From Sulfuricurvum sp. (lineage in GTDB: Bacteria; Campylobacterota; Campylobacteria; Campylobacterales; Sulfurimonadaceae), in the NCBI GenBank assembly GCA_030693335.1, contig JAUYAU010000008.1, positions 1 to 64,000 on the forward strand: a stretch of 64,000 nt of DNA. The letters are read 5' to 3'. Position 1 is the first letter of the stretch. The number at the start of each line of letters is the position of its first letter. The translations under genes and the position numbers were made by a program. Under the pieces are notes generated by a model. The model did not search any database. It was not told where the DNA came from and saw only the letters and a list, made by a program, of their open reading frames with translations. Positions 25,554-33,582 of this stretch are shown here, one piece after another.

Positions 25554-25610
25554 GGAGTTTATAGATGGTGGCGAGAGAGGGACTCGAACCCTCGACCTCC
25601 GGCTTATGAG
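25554..25610. repeat. attR: 57-bp direct repeat within the intact tRNA-Met gene
   Basis: Identical to 213-269. Here the tRNA 5' half follows directly, so the island supplies the 3' part and restores a complete gene. The crossover must lie inside the repeat; its exact position cannot be read. Confidence 0.93.
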
Positions 25611-25642
25611 ACCAGCGCTCTAACCAGCTGAGCTACCTAGCC
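25566..25642 (-). tRNA. tRNA-Met(CAT), elongator type, island insertion site
   Basis: The minus strand folds as a 77-base tRNA including an encoded CCA. The D stem is GCTC/GAGC, the anticodon loop CTCATAA, and the T stem GAGGG/CCCTC with TTCGAGT. G1-C72 and the lack of three G-C anticodon pairs mark it as elongator rather than initiator. The acceptor stem GGCTAGG/TCTCGCC has one mismatch, T4 opposite C69. A TATACT -10 box lies at 25657-25662. Confidence 0.93.
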
Positions 25643-25793
25643 ATCTATTCTTGTGTAGTATAACAAGGTCGAAATTATAGTGATACATAACTTATTATTA
25701 GCTAAAACATAAATCTTTTTTAAATATTAGAATAACATGCAAAAGATTACATCCATTTAACTCACAAACTATGAGTCAATAGGACTAAAGTTA

Positions 25794-25822
25794 TTGACAA
25801 TTAATGCGTTCTCGTGTACAAT
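25794..25822 (+). promoter_or_regulatory. Sigma70 promoter of groESL
   Basis: TTGACA (25794-25799), a 17-base spacer and TACAAT (25817-25822) end 33 bases before groES. No CIRCE element is visible. ACTCA and TGAGT flank 7 bases just upstream (25761-25777), which may be a heat-shock operator but does not match the HAIR order. Confidence 0.75.
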
Positions 25823-25855
25823 CGCGGACATAAATTTAACAATAAAGGAAATGCT

Positions 25856-26119
25856 ATGAATTTTCAACCGCTTGGAAAACGTGTATTGGTTCAACGCCTC
25901 GAAGAGGCAACCACAACCGCATCAGGTATTATCATCCCTGACAATGCAAAAGAAAAACCTTCACAGGGAACTGTCATTTCTGTCAGTTCTGAAGTAGAGA
26001 GTGTTGCAACGGGTGACATCGTTGTTTTTGGAAAATATGCTGGAAACGAACTAACTATCGATGGCAAAAATTATTTGGTCATCGAAACGGATGATTTATT
26101 CGGAATATTAAAAAAATAA
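25856..26119 (+). CDS. groES: Co-chaperonin GroES
   Basis: This 87-residue protein has the GroES N-terminus [20 protein letters not shown], the mobile-loop [14 protein letters not shown] and the C-terminal [12 protein letters not shown]. It caps the GroEL cavity during folding in the cytoplasm. ATG 25856 is chosen because AAAGGA lies 6 bases upstream and the reading matches the family; the 14 codons before it do not. It is followed 11 bases later by groEL. It is the first core gene after the island insertion site. Confidence 0.97.
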   Translation: MNFQPLGKRVLVQRLEEATTTASGIIIPDNAKEKPSQGTVISVSSEVESVATGDIVVFGKYAGNELTIDGKNYLVIETDDLFGILKK

Positions 26120-26130
26120 AGGACTAAACA

Positions 26131-27762
26131 ATGGCAAAAGAAATACATTATTCAGACGATGCTCGTAACAAATTAGCTGCCGGTGTCCAAAAACTCACCG
26201 ATGCTGTCAAAGTAACAATGGGGCCACGCGGTCGTAATGTTCTCATTCAACGAAGCTACGGTGCTCCTATGATCACCAAAGACGGCGTATCGGTAGCCAA
26301 AGAAGTAGAACTCAAAGATCCGCTTGAAAACATGGGCGCGCAGTTAGTTAAAGAAGTAGCTTCTAACACAGCGGATGAGGCTGGTGACGGTACAACTACG
26401 GCAACTATCCTCGCCAATGCGATCTTCAAAGAGGGCCTTCGCAATATCACTGCAGGTGCCAATCCAATCGAAGTAAAACGCGGTATGGACAAAGCAACCG
26501 AATCTATTTTGGCAGAGCTCAAAGCAGCATCACGTATCATCAATGACAAAAAAGAGATTGCTCAAGTTGCAACCATCTCCGCAAACTCCGATGAGCGTAT
26601 CGGCGCAATGATCGCAGAAGCTATGGACAAAGTAGGCCGTGATGGTGTTATCACCGTTGAAGAGGCAAAAGGGATCAACGACGAACTCGATGTTGTTGAG
26701 GGGATGCAGTTTGACCGCGGTTATCTCAGCCCTTATTTCATCACCAACAGTGAAAAGATGACGGTTGAATTGGAACATCCGTTTATTCTTCTTTTTGACC
26801 AAAAGATCTCAAACCTCAAAGATTTGTTACCGGTACTTGAACAAGTACAAAAGAGTTCACGTCCTCTTCTCATCATTGCAGAAGACGTTGACGGTGAAGC
26901 CTTGGCGACCTTGGTTGTCAACAAATTACGCGGTATCTTGAATATCACAGCCGTTAAAGCTCCAGGATTCGGTGATCGCCGTAAAGCAATGCTTCAAGAC
27001 ATCGCAGTACTAACACGCGCTCAACTCATCAGTGAAGAGATCGGCCGTACATTAGAGAGCGCAACTGTAGCAGACCTGGGTCAAGCATCACGCGTTGTTA
27101 TCAGTAAAGACAACACCACCATCGTTGACGGTGCGGGTGAAAAAGAAGCGGTTGCCTCTCGTATCAAAGAGATCCGTACCCAAATCGAAAGCACTACCAG
27201 CGAATACGACAAAGAAAAGCTCCAAGAGCGTCTTGCAAAACTCGCAGGCGGCGTTGCCGTTATCAAAGTAGGCGCAGCGACAGAGACAGAAATGAAAGAG
27301 AAAAAAGACCGTGTTGACGATGCTCTCTCAGCAACCAAAGCAGCGGTTGAAGAGGGGATCGTTATCGGTGGAGGTGCAGCACTCATCCGTGCAGCAGCAA
27401 AAGTAAAACACAACCTCAGCGGAGATCAAAAAATCGGATGGGAAATCATCCTTCGCGCTATCACAGCACCGGTAAAACAAATCGCTGAAAATGCAGGGTA
27501 CGATGCAGGTGTTGTTGTAAATACGATTGCCTCATCTACGAATGAAAACCTTGGCTTCAATGCAGCAACTGGTGAATATGTAGACATGTATGAAGCAGGA
27601 ATTATTGATCCGCTCAAAGTAGAGCGTGTTGCCCTAACCAATGCAACTTCGGTTTCCAGTATGCTTCTCACTACCGAAGCAACTATTCATGAGATCAAAG
27701 AAGATAAACCTTCCATGCCTGACATGAGTGGAATGGGCGGGATGGGTGGAATGGGAATGTAA
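26131..27762 (+). CDS. groEL: Chaperonin GroEL
   Basis: This 543-residue chaperonin starts [15 protein letters not shown] and contains the ATP-binding [10 protein letters not shown] and the [10 protein letters not shown] loop. It ends in the characteristic GGM repeats (MGGMGGMGM). With GroES it folds client proteins in the cytoplasm in an ATP-driven cycle. Length and motifs are complete. It forms the second gene of the groESL operon, with a hairpin terminator after it. Confidence 0.98.
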   Translation: MAKEIHYSDDARNKLAAGVQKLTDAVKVTMGPRGRNVLIQRSYGAPMITKDGVSVAKEVELKDPLENMGAQLVKEVASNTADEAGDGTTTATILANAIFKEGLRNITAGANPIEVKRGMDKATESILAELKAASRIINDKKEIAQVATISANSDERIGAMIAEAMDKVGRDGVITVEEAKGINDELDVVEGMQFDRGYLSPYFITNSEKMTVELEHPFILLFDQKISNLKDLLPVLEQVQKSSRPLLIIAEDVDGEALATLVVNKLRGILNITAVKAPGFGDRRKAMLQDIAVLTRAQLISEEIGRTLESATVADLGQASRVVISKDNTTIVDGAGEKEAVASRIKEIRTQIESTTSEYDKEKLQERLAKLAGGVAVIKVGAATETEMKEKKDRVDDALSATKAAVEEGIVIGGGAALIRAAAKVKHNLSGDQKIGWEIILRAITAPVKQIAENAGYDAGVVVNTIASSTNENLGFNAATGEYVDMYEAGIIDPLKVERVALTNATSVSSMLLTTEATIHEIKEDKPSMPDMSGMGGMGGMGM

Positions 27763-27787
27763 TTCCCAGCCCAAAAAGTTATTCACA

Positions 27788-27818
27788 GTGCATTTTCATA
27801 CTCTTTATGAGAATGCAC
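27788..27818. terminator. Bidirectional terminator between groEL and the DUF475 gene
   Basis: GTGCATTTTCAT (27788-27799) pairs with ATGAGAATGCAC (27807-27818) around a 7-base loop with one G-T pair. T-rich sequence follows on the plus strand, and CTTTTT follows about 12 bases away on the minus strand. It lies between convergent genes. Confidence 0.7.
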
Positions 27819-27835
27819 CCACTTCTTCTCTTATT

Positions 27836-28816
27836 TTATACCCTTTGATTTATTTTTTTATTTTCCCAAATAGAGTGGAGAAACGCAATCAAAATTAATC
27901 CGATTCCAACCGTTCCAGTCACCATTTCACTAATATGCATTGTAATTTTCATCAACATAATGACTGCCAAAATTCCAATTGCATAATGAGCACCGTGCTC
28001 AAGGTAACGAAAATGCGAAAGGGTTTTATGTTCTACGAAAAAAATGGTCATACTACGGACGAACATCGCACCAACACCCAAACCAATCATGATAATAAAA
28101 ATATTGCTGGTCAATGCAAATGCCCCAATAACCCCATCAAAGCTAAAGCTTGCATCGAGCACTTCGAGATAAATAAATCCAGCGATTCCACTTTTAACGG
28201 TATTTGAAGAAAGAAAATGATCAAGCATCCCCAGCAATGAATGCAGTAAAACCCCATACATAAAGGCTAAAACAACCCCAAAATCCTGAGTAATATGGCC
28301 AAGACCTATTCCCACCATAATCGCGGTAATAAGTTCAATATTGGCAACACCAGAGAACGTTTCCATCATTCTAGAGCCCTCAACAAATGTCACCCATTTA
28401 ACATCCCGTTCTTCGAAGAAAAAGTCCAAAAAGACCATTAGCAAAAAAGCTCCTCCGAATGCGAAAATCGTCGATTCCGTTGCCTTAAGCACTTTTTCAT
28501 ATTCAGCGGGTTGATTCATCGCCACTTGCAATGTCTCCATTAATCCCATACCCGTAACAATCGCCACTATCGCAAGCGGAAATACAAGCCGCATACCAAA
28601 AACTGCAATCGGTATACCAAAAACGATAAAACGTCTTTGCCAAATCGGATCCATTGTTTCAAGCACTTTCGCATTAACAACCGCATTGTCAAATGACAAT
28701 GAAACTTCTAAAATAATCAGTAAAAAAGTGATGTAAATCGCGGTAAGTCCACCGAGGTAAAATGAAGCGATCAGACCCAAAGCCATAATCACGAAAGAAG
28801 AGTAGAAATAGCGCAT
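27836..28816 (-). CDS. DUF475/TerC-like integral membrane protein
   Basis: This 326-residue protein has about eight or nine hydrophobic membrane segments. It has the TerC-superfamily signatures ILEVSLSFDNAVVNAKVLE (about 35-55) and a second EVLDASFSFDGVIGAFALT (about 210-230), where acidic residues lie in membrane helices. DUF475 proteins belong to the TerC group, linked to metal (for example manganese) export or tellurite response. The substrate here is not known. It is a single gene, convergent with groEL. Confidence 0.85.
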   Translation of the reverse strand: MRYFYSSFVIMALGLIASFYLGGLTAIYITFLLIILEVSLSFDNAVVNAKVLETMDPIWQRRFIVFGIPIAVFGMRLVFPLAIVAIVTGMGLMETLQVAMNQPAEYEKVLKATESTIFAFGGAFLLMVFLDFFFEERDVKWVTFVEGSRMMETFSGVANIELITAIMVGIGLGHITQDFGVVLAFMYGVLLHSLLGMLDHFLSSNTVKSGIAGFIYLEVLDASFSFDGVIGAFALTSNIFIIMIGLGVGAMFVRSMTIFFVEHKTLSHFRYLEHGAHYAIGILAVIMLMKITMHISEMVTGTVGIGLILIAFLHSIWENKKINQRV

Positions 28817-28874
28817 TAGACACCCTATACGAACAAGATGTCACATTATAGACAAGACAGCCTATAAAAACTAT

Positions 28875-29126
28875 TTACTTATGACGAGAAAAGCGCAATT
28901 GTTTCCCAAGTTTTTCTTTTTTGATTCGCAAAAACAGTTTTGCTGATGCATACGATTTTAAATGTTTCCTAGAGGGAGTGTAGCTTGTTAATTTTTTTGC
29001 TTTAAGAAGTAAAGGCGTGTAGCGTGCATAAATATTTTTACATTTCTCAAACGGTGATGGCGTTACGCCCATCGATAAAAAAATTTCCTCTAATCCTAAT
29101 CTCTCTTCTTGTGTTAAGCAGCTCAT
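28875..29126 (-). CDS. Small basic protein of unknown function
   Basis: This 83-residue protein is Lys/Arg-rich in its C-terminal half (SRKHLKSYASAKLFLRIKKE). It begins MSCLTQEERLGLEEIFLSMG and contains FEKCKNIYARYTPLLLKAKK. It starts 4 bases after the stop of the XRE gene and so is almost certainly cotranscribed with it. No family was recognised; basic charge would fit nucleic-acid binding. Confidence 0.6.
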   Translation of the reverse strand: MSCLTQEERLGLEEIFLSMGVTPSPFEKCKNIYARYTPLLLKAKKLTSYTPSRKHLKSYASAKLFLRIKKEKLGKQLRFSRHK

Positions 29127-29130
29127 ACTT

Positions 29131-29370
29131 TTACCCCTTCAATTTATTTATTCTTCGTACAACCCTGATGATCTCATCATCTTCCAGCATCCCAAGCATC
29201 TCTAAAACCGCTTTTGCAGATTGAGGTTTTGTATTTCCCAACCTCCAATCCTGATAAGTGCGCATGGATAATCCAAGCTGATCCGCCATCTCTTTTTGAG
29301 AAATCTTTTTCCCATTTCGCTGTGCTTCCACAGCATTGTGTAAGAGATTAAAAAGATCGTTTGTTTCCAT
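29131..29370 (-). CDS. Small XRE-type helix-turn-helix regulator
   Basis: This 79-residue protein has an HTH core: KKISQKEMADQLGLSMRTYQ, then DWRLGNTKPQSAKAVLEMLG. That resembles antitoxin-like or phage-type regulators. It precedes the small basic gene by 4 bases. The arrangement of a small regulator, a small partner and an AT-rich palindromic leader could be a toxin-antitoxin pair, but the partner resembles no known toxin. Confidence 0.75.
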   Translation of the reverse strand: METNDLFNLLHNAVEAQRNGKKISQKEMADQLGLSMRTYQDWRLGNTKPQSAKAVLEMLGMLEDDEIIRVVRRINKLKG

Positions 29371-29514
29371 TGGAATATTATACGTTTATTAACATAAAAT
29401 GACTATTAAATACAATAAGATGTTATTTATAATTAGTATAATATTTACTTTTACGTATATTATGTTCGTTATAATATTCTTTATATACATTTTTATAATC
29501 TAAAAATAATTATT

Positions 29515-29532
29515 AACGTATAAATATACGTT
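29515..29532. promoter_or_regulatory. Palindromic operator in the AT-rich leader of the XRE gene
   Basis: AACGTATA (29515-29522) and TATACGTT (29525-29532) are perfect inverted arms with a 2-base spacer. Related words occur nearby (ACGTATA near 29455, CGTATAA at 29537, TACGTTTA near 29382). The whole 29371-29584 stretch is extremely AT-rich and has no gene. Multiple copies suggest cooperative binding by the XRE protein. Confidence 0.5.
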
Positions 29533-29584
29533 TTATCGTATAAATATTTAAAGAAGGGAGTGTGAAAAAAGAGGAGAGTGAAGA

Positions 29585-30253
29585 TTAGATCAGTGCATCA
29601 TGCCAAGCAACGAGGGATAAACGGAAGCCTTTGATCACAGGGAGTACTTCATGAGCGAAATAAGGGTTGCTCAGAAATACGAGCATATCACCGGCTTTTG
29701 GCTGAATTTTGAGAACGTGACCTTGCTCGTCACATAAATAGTTAAAAAGGAGTTCTCCCCCCTCAAACGCATCGTTTGCAAAAAGCACCGTTGAAAGCTT
29801 GCGACTTGGAGCAACACACACATAGCCTGCGGTATTTCCCTCATGGTCACGCAGCTCACTGGAATCATCCGCATGCTTGACATAAAATGCCCCTTCGTTA
29901 TAACCCAATACTTGCAAAGGAGTGGATCGTGTCAGTGAGAGGGCAAAGAATGTTTCTATTCTCTGACGCAAAGCATCGAATCGAGTTTCATACAAAGAAA
30001 TATATTCACGCGGCAATGTATAAATATCGGTTTTACGTACCTGCACATCCACATCACCGCCACGTAGAGAAGCCGTGTGATGCTCTTTGGCATCGCATAC
30101 GAACGATGTGATTGCACGACACTCTTGAGGTGTCAAAACACCCTTGATAAGCATGTAGGGAAAATCGTGATAAGGATTGGGAAGACGTTTGGTGGGGATA
30201 TCCCACTGTAGCAGATCATCGTGTGCGTAAACGCAGTTACTGATCTGATGCAT
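29585..30253 (-). CDS. 2-oxoglutarate/Fe(II)-dependent oxygenase (prolyl hydroxylase-like)
   Basis: This 222-residue protein has the double-stranded beta-helix iron ligands HxD in FYVKHADDSSE (about 125-135) and a distal His in YFAHEVLPVIKGFRLSL, where the Arg would hold 2-oxoglutarate. GGELLFNYL and PKAGDMLVFLSN are typical of the prolyl 4-hydroxylase fold. The substrate is unknown. It is the last gene of the minus-strand operon, 6 bases after exbD. A link to iron-dependent uptake through ExbBD is suggestive only. Confidence 0.82.
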   Translation of the reverse strand: MHQISNCVYAHDDLLQWDIPTKRLPNPYHDFPYMLIKGVLTPQECRAITSFVCDAKEHHTASLRGGDVDVQVRKTDIYTLPREYISLYETRFDALRQRIETFFALSLTRSTPLQVLGYNEGAFYVKHADDSSELRDHEGNTAGYVCVAPSRKLSTVLFANDAFEGGELLFNYLCDEQGHVLKIQPKAGDMLVFLSNPYFAHEVLPVIKGFRLSLVAWHDALI

Positions 30254-30259
30254 TAAAGG

Positions 30260-30643
30260 TTATTGCTTGTCCGTCACAATGTAAAGCTGTTCATGTCCTA
30301 GACGTTTGAGAACATCCATAACCCCTACAAAGTTTTGAAACGCCGCATCTTTATCGCTGTAAAGTACCACTGTCATCTCGCGACCTCCGGAAACTACTTT
30401 TTGTTCAAACTGTTCCAAGCTCACCTGTTCATTATCTCCAAGCCATAACGTCCCGTCTTTTTTAATGGTCAGTTTGAGTTCGCTTGGCTTATGTTCTGCA
30501 GTCGAGCCTTTTGCTTCCGGTAAATCGACAGGGATAATCCCCGTTTTGACAAAAGTAGCTGTGGTAAGTACCATGACTAAAAGCACCAGCATGATGTCAA
30601 TAAACGGAATAACGTTGATCGAATCGATCCGTTTCATTTTCAT
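30260..30643 (-). CDS. exbD: ExbD, TonB-system energiser subunit
   Basis: This 127-residue protein has a single N-terminal membrane helix (about 10-30) with the conserved Asp in NVIPFIDIMLVLLVM. A periplasmic domain ends LGHEQLYIVTDK. With ExbB it uses the proton gradient to power TonB or a related system at the outer membrane. It starts 3 bases after the exbB stop. No tonB gene lies within this operon in the window. Confidence 0.9.
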   Translation of the reverse strand: MKMKRIDSINVIPFIDIMLVLLVMVLTTATFVKTGIIPVDLPEAKGSTAEHKPSELKLTIKKDGTLWLGDNEQVSLEQFEQKVVSGGREMTVVLYSDKDAAFQNFVGVMDVLKRLGHEQLYIVTDKQ

Positions 30644-30646
30644 GAT

Positions 30647-31099
30647 TTAGCCTCGTTTTTTATGGGAATTGATTTCCCAATGGGTCAAAATACGTTCCAT
30701 TTTACGCAATAAAATATTGTAAAAAATAATTGAAGGAATAGCAACAACAAGCCCAAGTGCAGTTGCTTTTAGAGCTAAAGCAAGACCTGTCATAATCTTT
30801 TTAGGATCAACCGCACCCACATCTCCCAAAGAATAAAAGGTGATCATAATACCTAAAACCGTCCCGAGTAATCCAACGTACGGAGCATTGGATCCGATCG
30901 TTGCAATCGTGGAGACATTGTCACCCAAATCAAGTTCAAGTTCATCCTTGGTTTCATAATCGCTGACACGAATATTTCCAAAATACATCATACGCTCAAT
31001 AAAAAGCCACAATGAGACAATGCTCATCAATACCAATATTCCAATCACTCCGTAATCGAGTGTCTGTTCTGCCAATACCAACCAATTATTATTTTCCAT
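30647..31099 (-). CDS. exbB: ExbB, TonB-system energiser subunit (short MotA/TolQ/ExbB type)
   Basis: This 150-residue protein has three membrane helices: an N-terminal one (about 18-35) and a pair around APYVGLLGTVLGIMITFYSL and ALALKATALGLVVAIPSII. That is the MotA/TolQ/ExbB core. It forms the channel partner of ExbD in the inner membrane. It overlaps the 3' end of the histidine kinase gene by 11 bases, so it is coupled to the two-component system. Confidence 0.9.
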   Translation of the reverse strand: MENNNWLVLAEQTLDYGVIGILVLMSIVSLWLFIERMMYFGNIRVSDYETKDELELDLGDNVSTIATIGSNAPYVGLLGTVLGIMITFYSLGDVGAVDPKKIMTGLALALKATALGLVVAIPSIIFYNILLRKMERILTHWEINSHKKRG

Positions 31100-31970
31100 T
31101 TCTACCCCTGTTAAATTCTAGTGAAACACACGTCCCCTCGCCCAGTTGCGAGTGAACGTGCAAACCGATCTTATAGCGATCACAATACCGCTTGACAAGA
31201 CCAAGTCCTATTCCATAACCTGCCATTGTACTATCACTTTGATAATAACGGTCAAAAATACGGACCAAAGTCATTTCATCCATTCCCAATCCTTCATCAC
31301 AAATTGAGAGTTTGTTATCGTGCAATGAAATAGTAATCAAAGCAGAAGATGGCGAATATTTCACCCCATTGTCTACAAGATTATCAATCACTTTTGCAAA
31401 ACCTTTTCGATCAAGTGTCACCATGCACGGCTCATTCATAATCGCCCATTGCGCATGAGGATACAGAGGCTTTAGAAAAGCAAGCCGCTCATCAATAAGA
31501 TCACGTATGTCAAACGTTTCAATACTCTCTTTTTCCATTTGTTTCTTGATTAAATAATCGAGCTCATTATACCGTTCTTTTAGCATCACCGTAGCCATTT
31601 CGATACGATCAAGGCGCTTAATACTTTTTTCATCTTCATGTGTTTTACGCAGCATAGAGAGATTGGCAGTAATCGTATTGATTGGTAAATTGAGTTCATG
31701 AAGCGTTTCTTTTGAAAAACGGTCCAAATGGTCAATATACTCTTTGAGCGGTTCCATCGCTACTTTTGAGACCGCTCTGCCCATGCCGACACTCACGATC
31801 AAAGCCAATAATACGATGATACTCCACTGATGAACCTCTAAAATCTCATGAACAACATAAATACTGCTTACAATAAGAGCAACACTCATAATATATAAAG
31901 TAATCAGGGCAATCTCTACATTACGGAACAAGTCGATACCCGAATCCACGAACATTATGTATTTGTGCAC
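31089..31970 (-). CDS. Membrane sensor histidine kinase
   Basis: This protein of up to 293 residues has two membrane helices (about 19-40 and 48-68) with almost no periplasmic loop. A HisKA helix carries phospho-acceptor HELN (about 91-94), followed by the ATPase boxes VIDNLVDNGVKYS, CDEGLGMD and GYGIGLGLV. The short loop suggests it senses within the membrane or through a partner. The start is uncertain: GTG 31970, ATG 31955 and others lie inside the regulator gene. It pairs with the response regulator upstream. Confidence 0.87.
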   Translation of the reverse strand: MHKYIMFVDSGIDLFRNVEIALITLYIMSVALIVSSIYVVHEILEVHQWSIIVLLALIVSVGMGRAVSKVAMEPLKEYIDHLDRFSKETLHELNLPINTITANLSMLRKTHEDEKSIKRLDRIEMATVMLKERYNELDYLIKKQMEKESIETFDIRDLIDERLAFLKPLYPHAQWAIMNEPCMVTLDRKGFAKVIDNLVDNGVKYSPSSALITISLHDNKLSICDEGLGMDEMTLVRIFDRYYQSDSTMAGYGIGLGLVKRYCDRYKIGLHVHSQLGEGTCVSLEFNRGRNGK

Positions 31971-32586
31971 TGCCTATGAGATGTTTGAGCCTATTGATAT
32001 AAACGCGAATGGCTCCTTCGCTCATCATTTCCGAAGCACTCCACAATTCTTCGATTATCATCTCTTTGGTAACCACTTCACCCGAATTTCGGATTAACAA
32101 AGCCATCAATTGATACTCTTTAGGGGTAAGGGTAATCTCGTTTTCGTCTACCAAAATTCGCTTATGCGATTCATCCAGCAGTAATGACCCGAGAGATTGA
32201 TTTTGGTTTTTTGGCTTGCCTCGACGTAAAAGCACCCCCAGTCTCATAATCAGTTCTTGCGTATCAAACGGTTTTTTGAGATAATCATCTGCCCCATTTT
32301 CATATGCATTTGCGAGTGTTTCCATATCGCAGTGAGAAGAGAGAAACATCGCAGGTGTTTGATCGTCTGCTGTACGTAATGAATGCAATAAGGATAAGCC
32401 ATCTACCAAAGGAACATTAATATCCAAAAGGTACCCGTCAAATTTTTCACTATATGTAACTTCAAGCGCTTCATGACCGTTACGGCATAATGTCACGGCA
32501 TAGCCTTCTTCTTCAAGAACATCTTGAATCGATTCTCCAAAAAGAAGATCGTCTTCCAATAGCAGCAGTTTAATCGACACGCTCAA
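31921..32586 (-). CDS. OmpR/PhoB-family response regulator
   Basis: This protein of about 221 residues has a receiver domain (acidic LLEDD near 10, phospho-Asp in GYLLDINVP near 53, Lys in YLKKPF near 105). It has a C-terminal winged helix (about 130-220) ending in NVRGFGYRLVP. Start codons are non-ATG (TTG 32586 or GTG 32580), overlapping the pyrC end. It probably controls a surface or uptake response, given the downstream exbBD, but no target is visible. Confidence 0.88.
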   Translation of the reverse strand: MSVSIKLLLLEDDLLFGESIQDVLEEEGYAVTLCRNGHEALEVTYSEKFDGYLLDINVPLVDGLSLLHSLRTADDQTPAMFLSSHCDMETLANAYENGADDYLKKPFDTQELIMRLGVLLRRGKPKNQNQSLGSLLLDESHKRILVDENEITLTPKEYQLMALLIRNSGEVVTKEMIIEELWSASEMMSEGAIRVYINRLKHLIGSAQIHNVRGFGYRLVP

Positions 32587-33577
32587 TAGACCATCTGAGT
32601 ATTTCGCCTGCTCTCATAGGTACAACTTCACCATACATCTGGGGAACGGTAAAATCACGCTTAACCAATACTACCTCTTTATATTCGGGACAAACACCGT
32701 AAATGCGCTGTGCATTGTCACTGACAAATGCCTGGAGGTTCTCCAATGCATTGTTTTCCTCAAAAATTTCACACAATAACTGCAAAGCTATCGGTGCTGT
32801 AAAGACCCCTGCTCCGCACCCGCACGACTCTTTCTTATGTTTAGGATGGGGAGCGGAATCGGATCCGAACATCACTTTTGGATGCGCTGCAAGAGCGATC
32901 TTTAAAAGTGCGTCTCTATCATGCGGACGTTTGGCAATGGGCTTACAAAAGAGATGAGGACGTAACATCCCGCCTGCTACATCATCAAGCGTAATCATCA
33001 AATGGTGTACGGTAATGGTGGCATAAAGATTTTCGTATTTATCGAGTGTCTCTACCGCTTCTCGTGTCGTGATATGCTCCATAATAATCTTGAGTTTAGG
33101 AAAATTAACAGCAAGCATCTCATAAACACTCATAAACTCGGCTTCTCGATCCATTACAAATCCCATCGTCTCACCATGTACGCACAAAACGATCCCCAAA
33201 TCCGACATTGCCTCTAATGTCTCACGCATCGGCTCAATGTCAAAGTTTACTACACCCCCCTCAGAGTTCGTCGTGGCACCGCTGGGATAAATTTTAACTG
33301 CCGTAATATGGTCACGCGCACTCTCTAAAAACTCACGGCTGTAGTGTTGATAAAAAAGAGTCATATAGGGTTCAAAGTCATCTGCTTCCATCGCCTCTTT
33401 AATACGATGACGATACTCTTTAACCCCCTCGAGTGTCGTTACAGGAGGAACAAGATTGGGCATCACAATCGCCCCGCTAAAACTGTAAGAGGTGAGAGGT
33501 GCTACGATTTTAAGCATCTCTTCATCGCGAAGGTGCAGGTGCATATCCAATGGCATCATTAAAGAAAGTGTTTTCAT
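32570..33577 (-). CDS. pyrC: Dihydroorotase PyrC (class II)
   Basis: This 335-residue enzyme closes carbamoyl-aspartate to dihydroorotate in pyrimidine synthesis. It begins with the metal ligands DMHLHLRD (11-18) and contains the metal-bridging lysine region TAVKIYPSGATTNSEGG (about 92-108). Further on are MEHITT and a late SDSAPHP (about 240). Length fits the E. coli-type enzyme. It lies 5 bases after the phosphomutase gene and overlaps the response regulator start, within one operon. Confidence 0.95.
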   Translation of the reverse strand: MKTLSLMMPLDMHLHLRDEEMLKIVAPLTSYSFSGAIVMPNLVPPVTTLEGVKEYRHRIKEAMEADDFEPYMTLFYQHYSREFLESARDHITAVKIYPSGATTNSEGGVVNFDIEPMRETLEAMSDLGIVLCVHGETMGFVMDREAEFMSVYEMLAVNFPKLKIIMEHITTREAVETLDKYENLYATITVHHLMITLDDVAGGMLRPHLFCKPIAKRPHDRDALLKIALAAHPKVMFGSDSAPHPKHKKESCGCGAGVFTAPIALQLLCEIFEENNALENLQAFVSDNAQRIYGVCPEYKEVVLVKRDFTVPQMYGEVVPMRAGEILRWSIERVD

Positions 33578-33582
33578 AAGGT

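Larger units (their letters stand above)
213..25610. mobile_element. Integrated genomic island in tRNA-Met(CAT), about 25.3 kb
   Basis: The island is bounded by a 57-bp perfect direct repeat that is the 3' part of a tRNA-Met gene. A tyrosine integrase gene starts 148 bases inside the left repeat. Contents in order are integrase, AlpA-like regulator, D5/DUF5906-type helicase, type I restriction-modification operon with an embedded Qat cassette, HTH/Fic/zinc-ribbon module, phage-type annealing genes, exported small proteins and a large unknown gene. No capsid, terminase, portal, tail, relaxase or type IV secretion genes are seen. It therefore looks like a self-integrating, perhaps self-replicating, defence island or satellite rather than a prophage or conjugative element. 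Confidence 0.88.

Noticed and set aside
213-25610. Complete prophage
   Set aside because: No terminase, portal, capsid, tail or lysis gene was recognised; only integration, replication and recombination genes are phage-like.
25761-25777. CIRCE or HAIR heat-shock operator before groES
   Set aside because: No TTAGCACTC-type repeat exists, and the ACTCA...TGAGT order is the reverse of the HAIR consensus.
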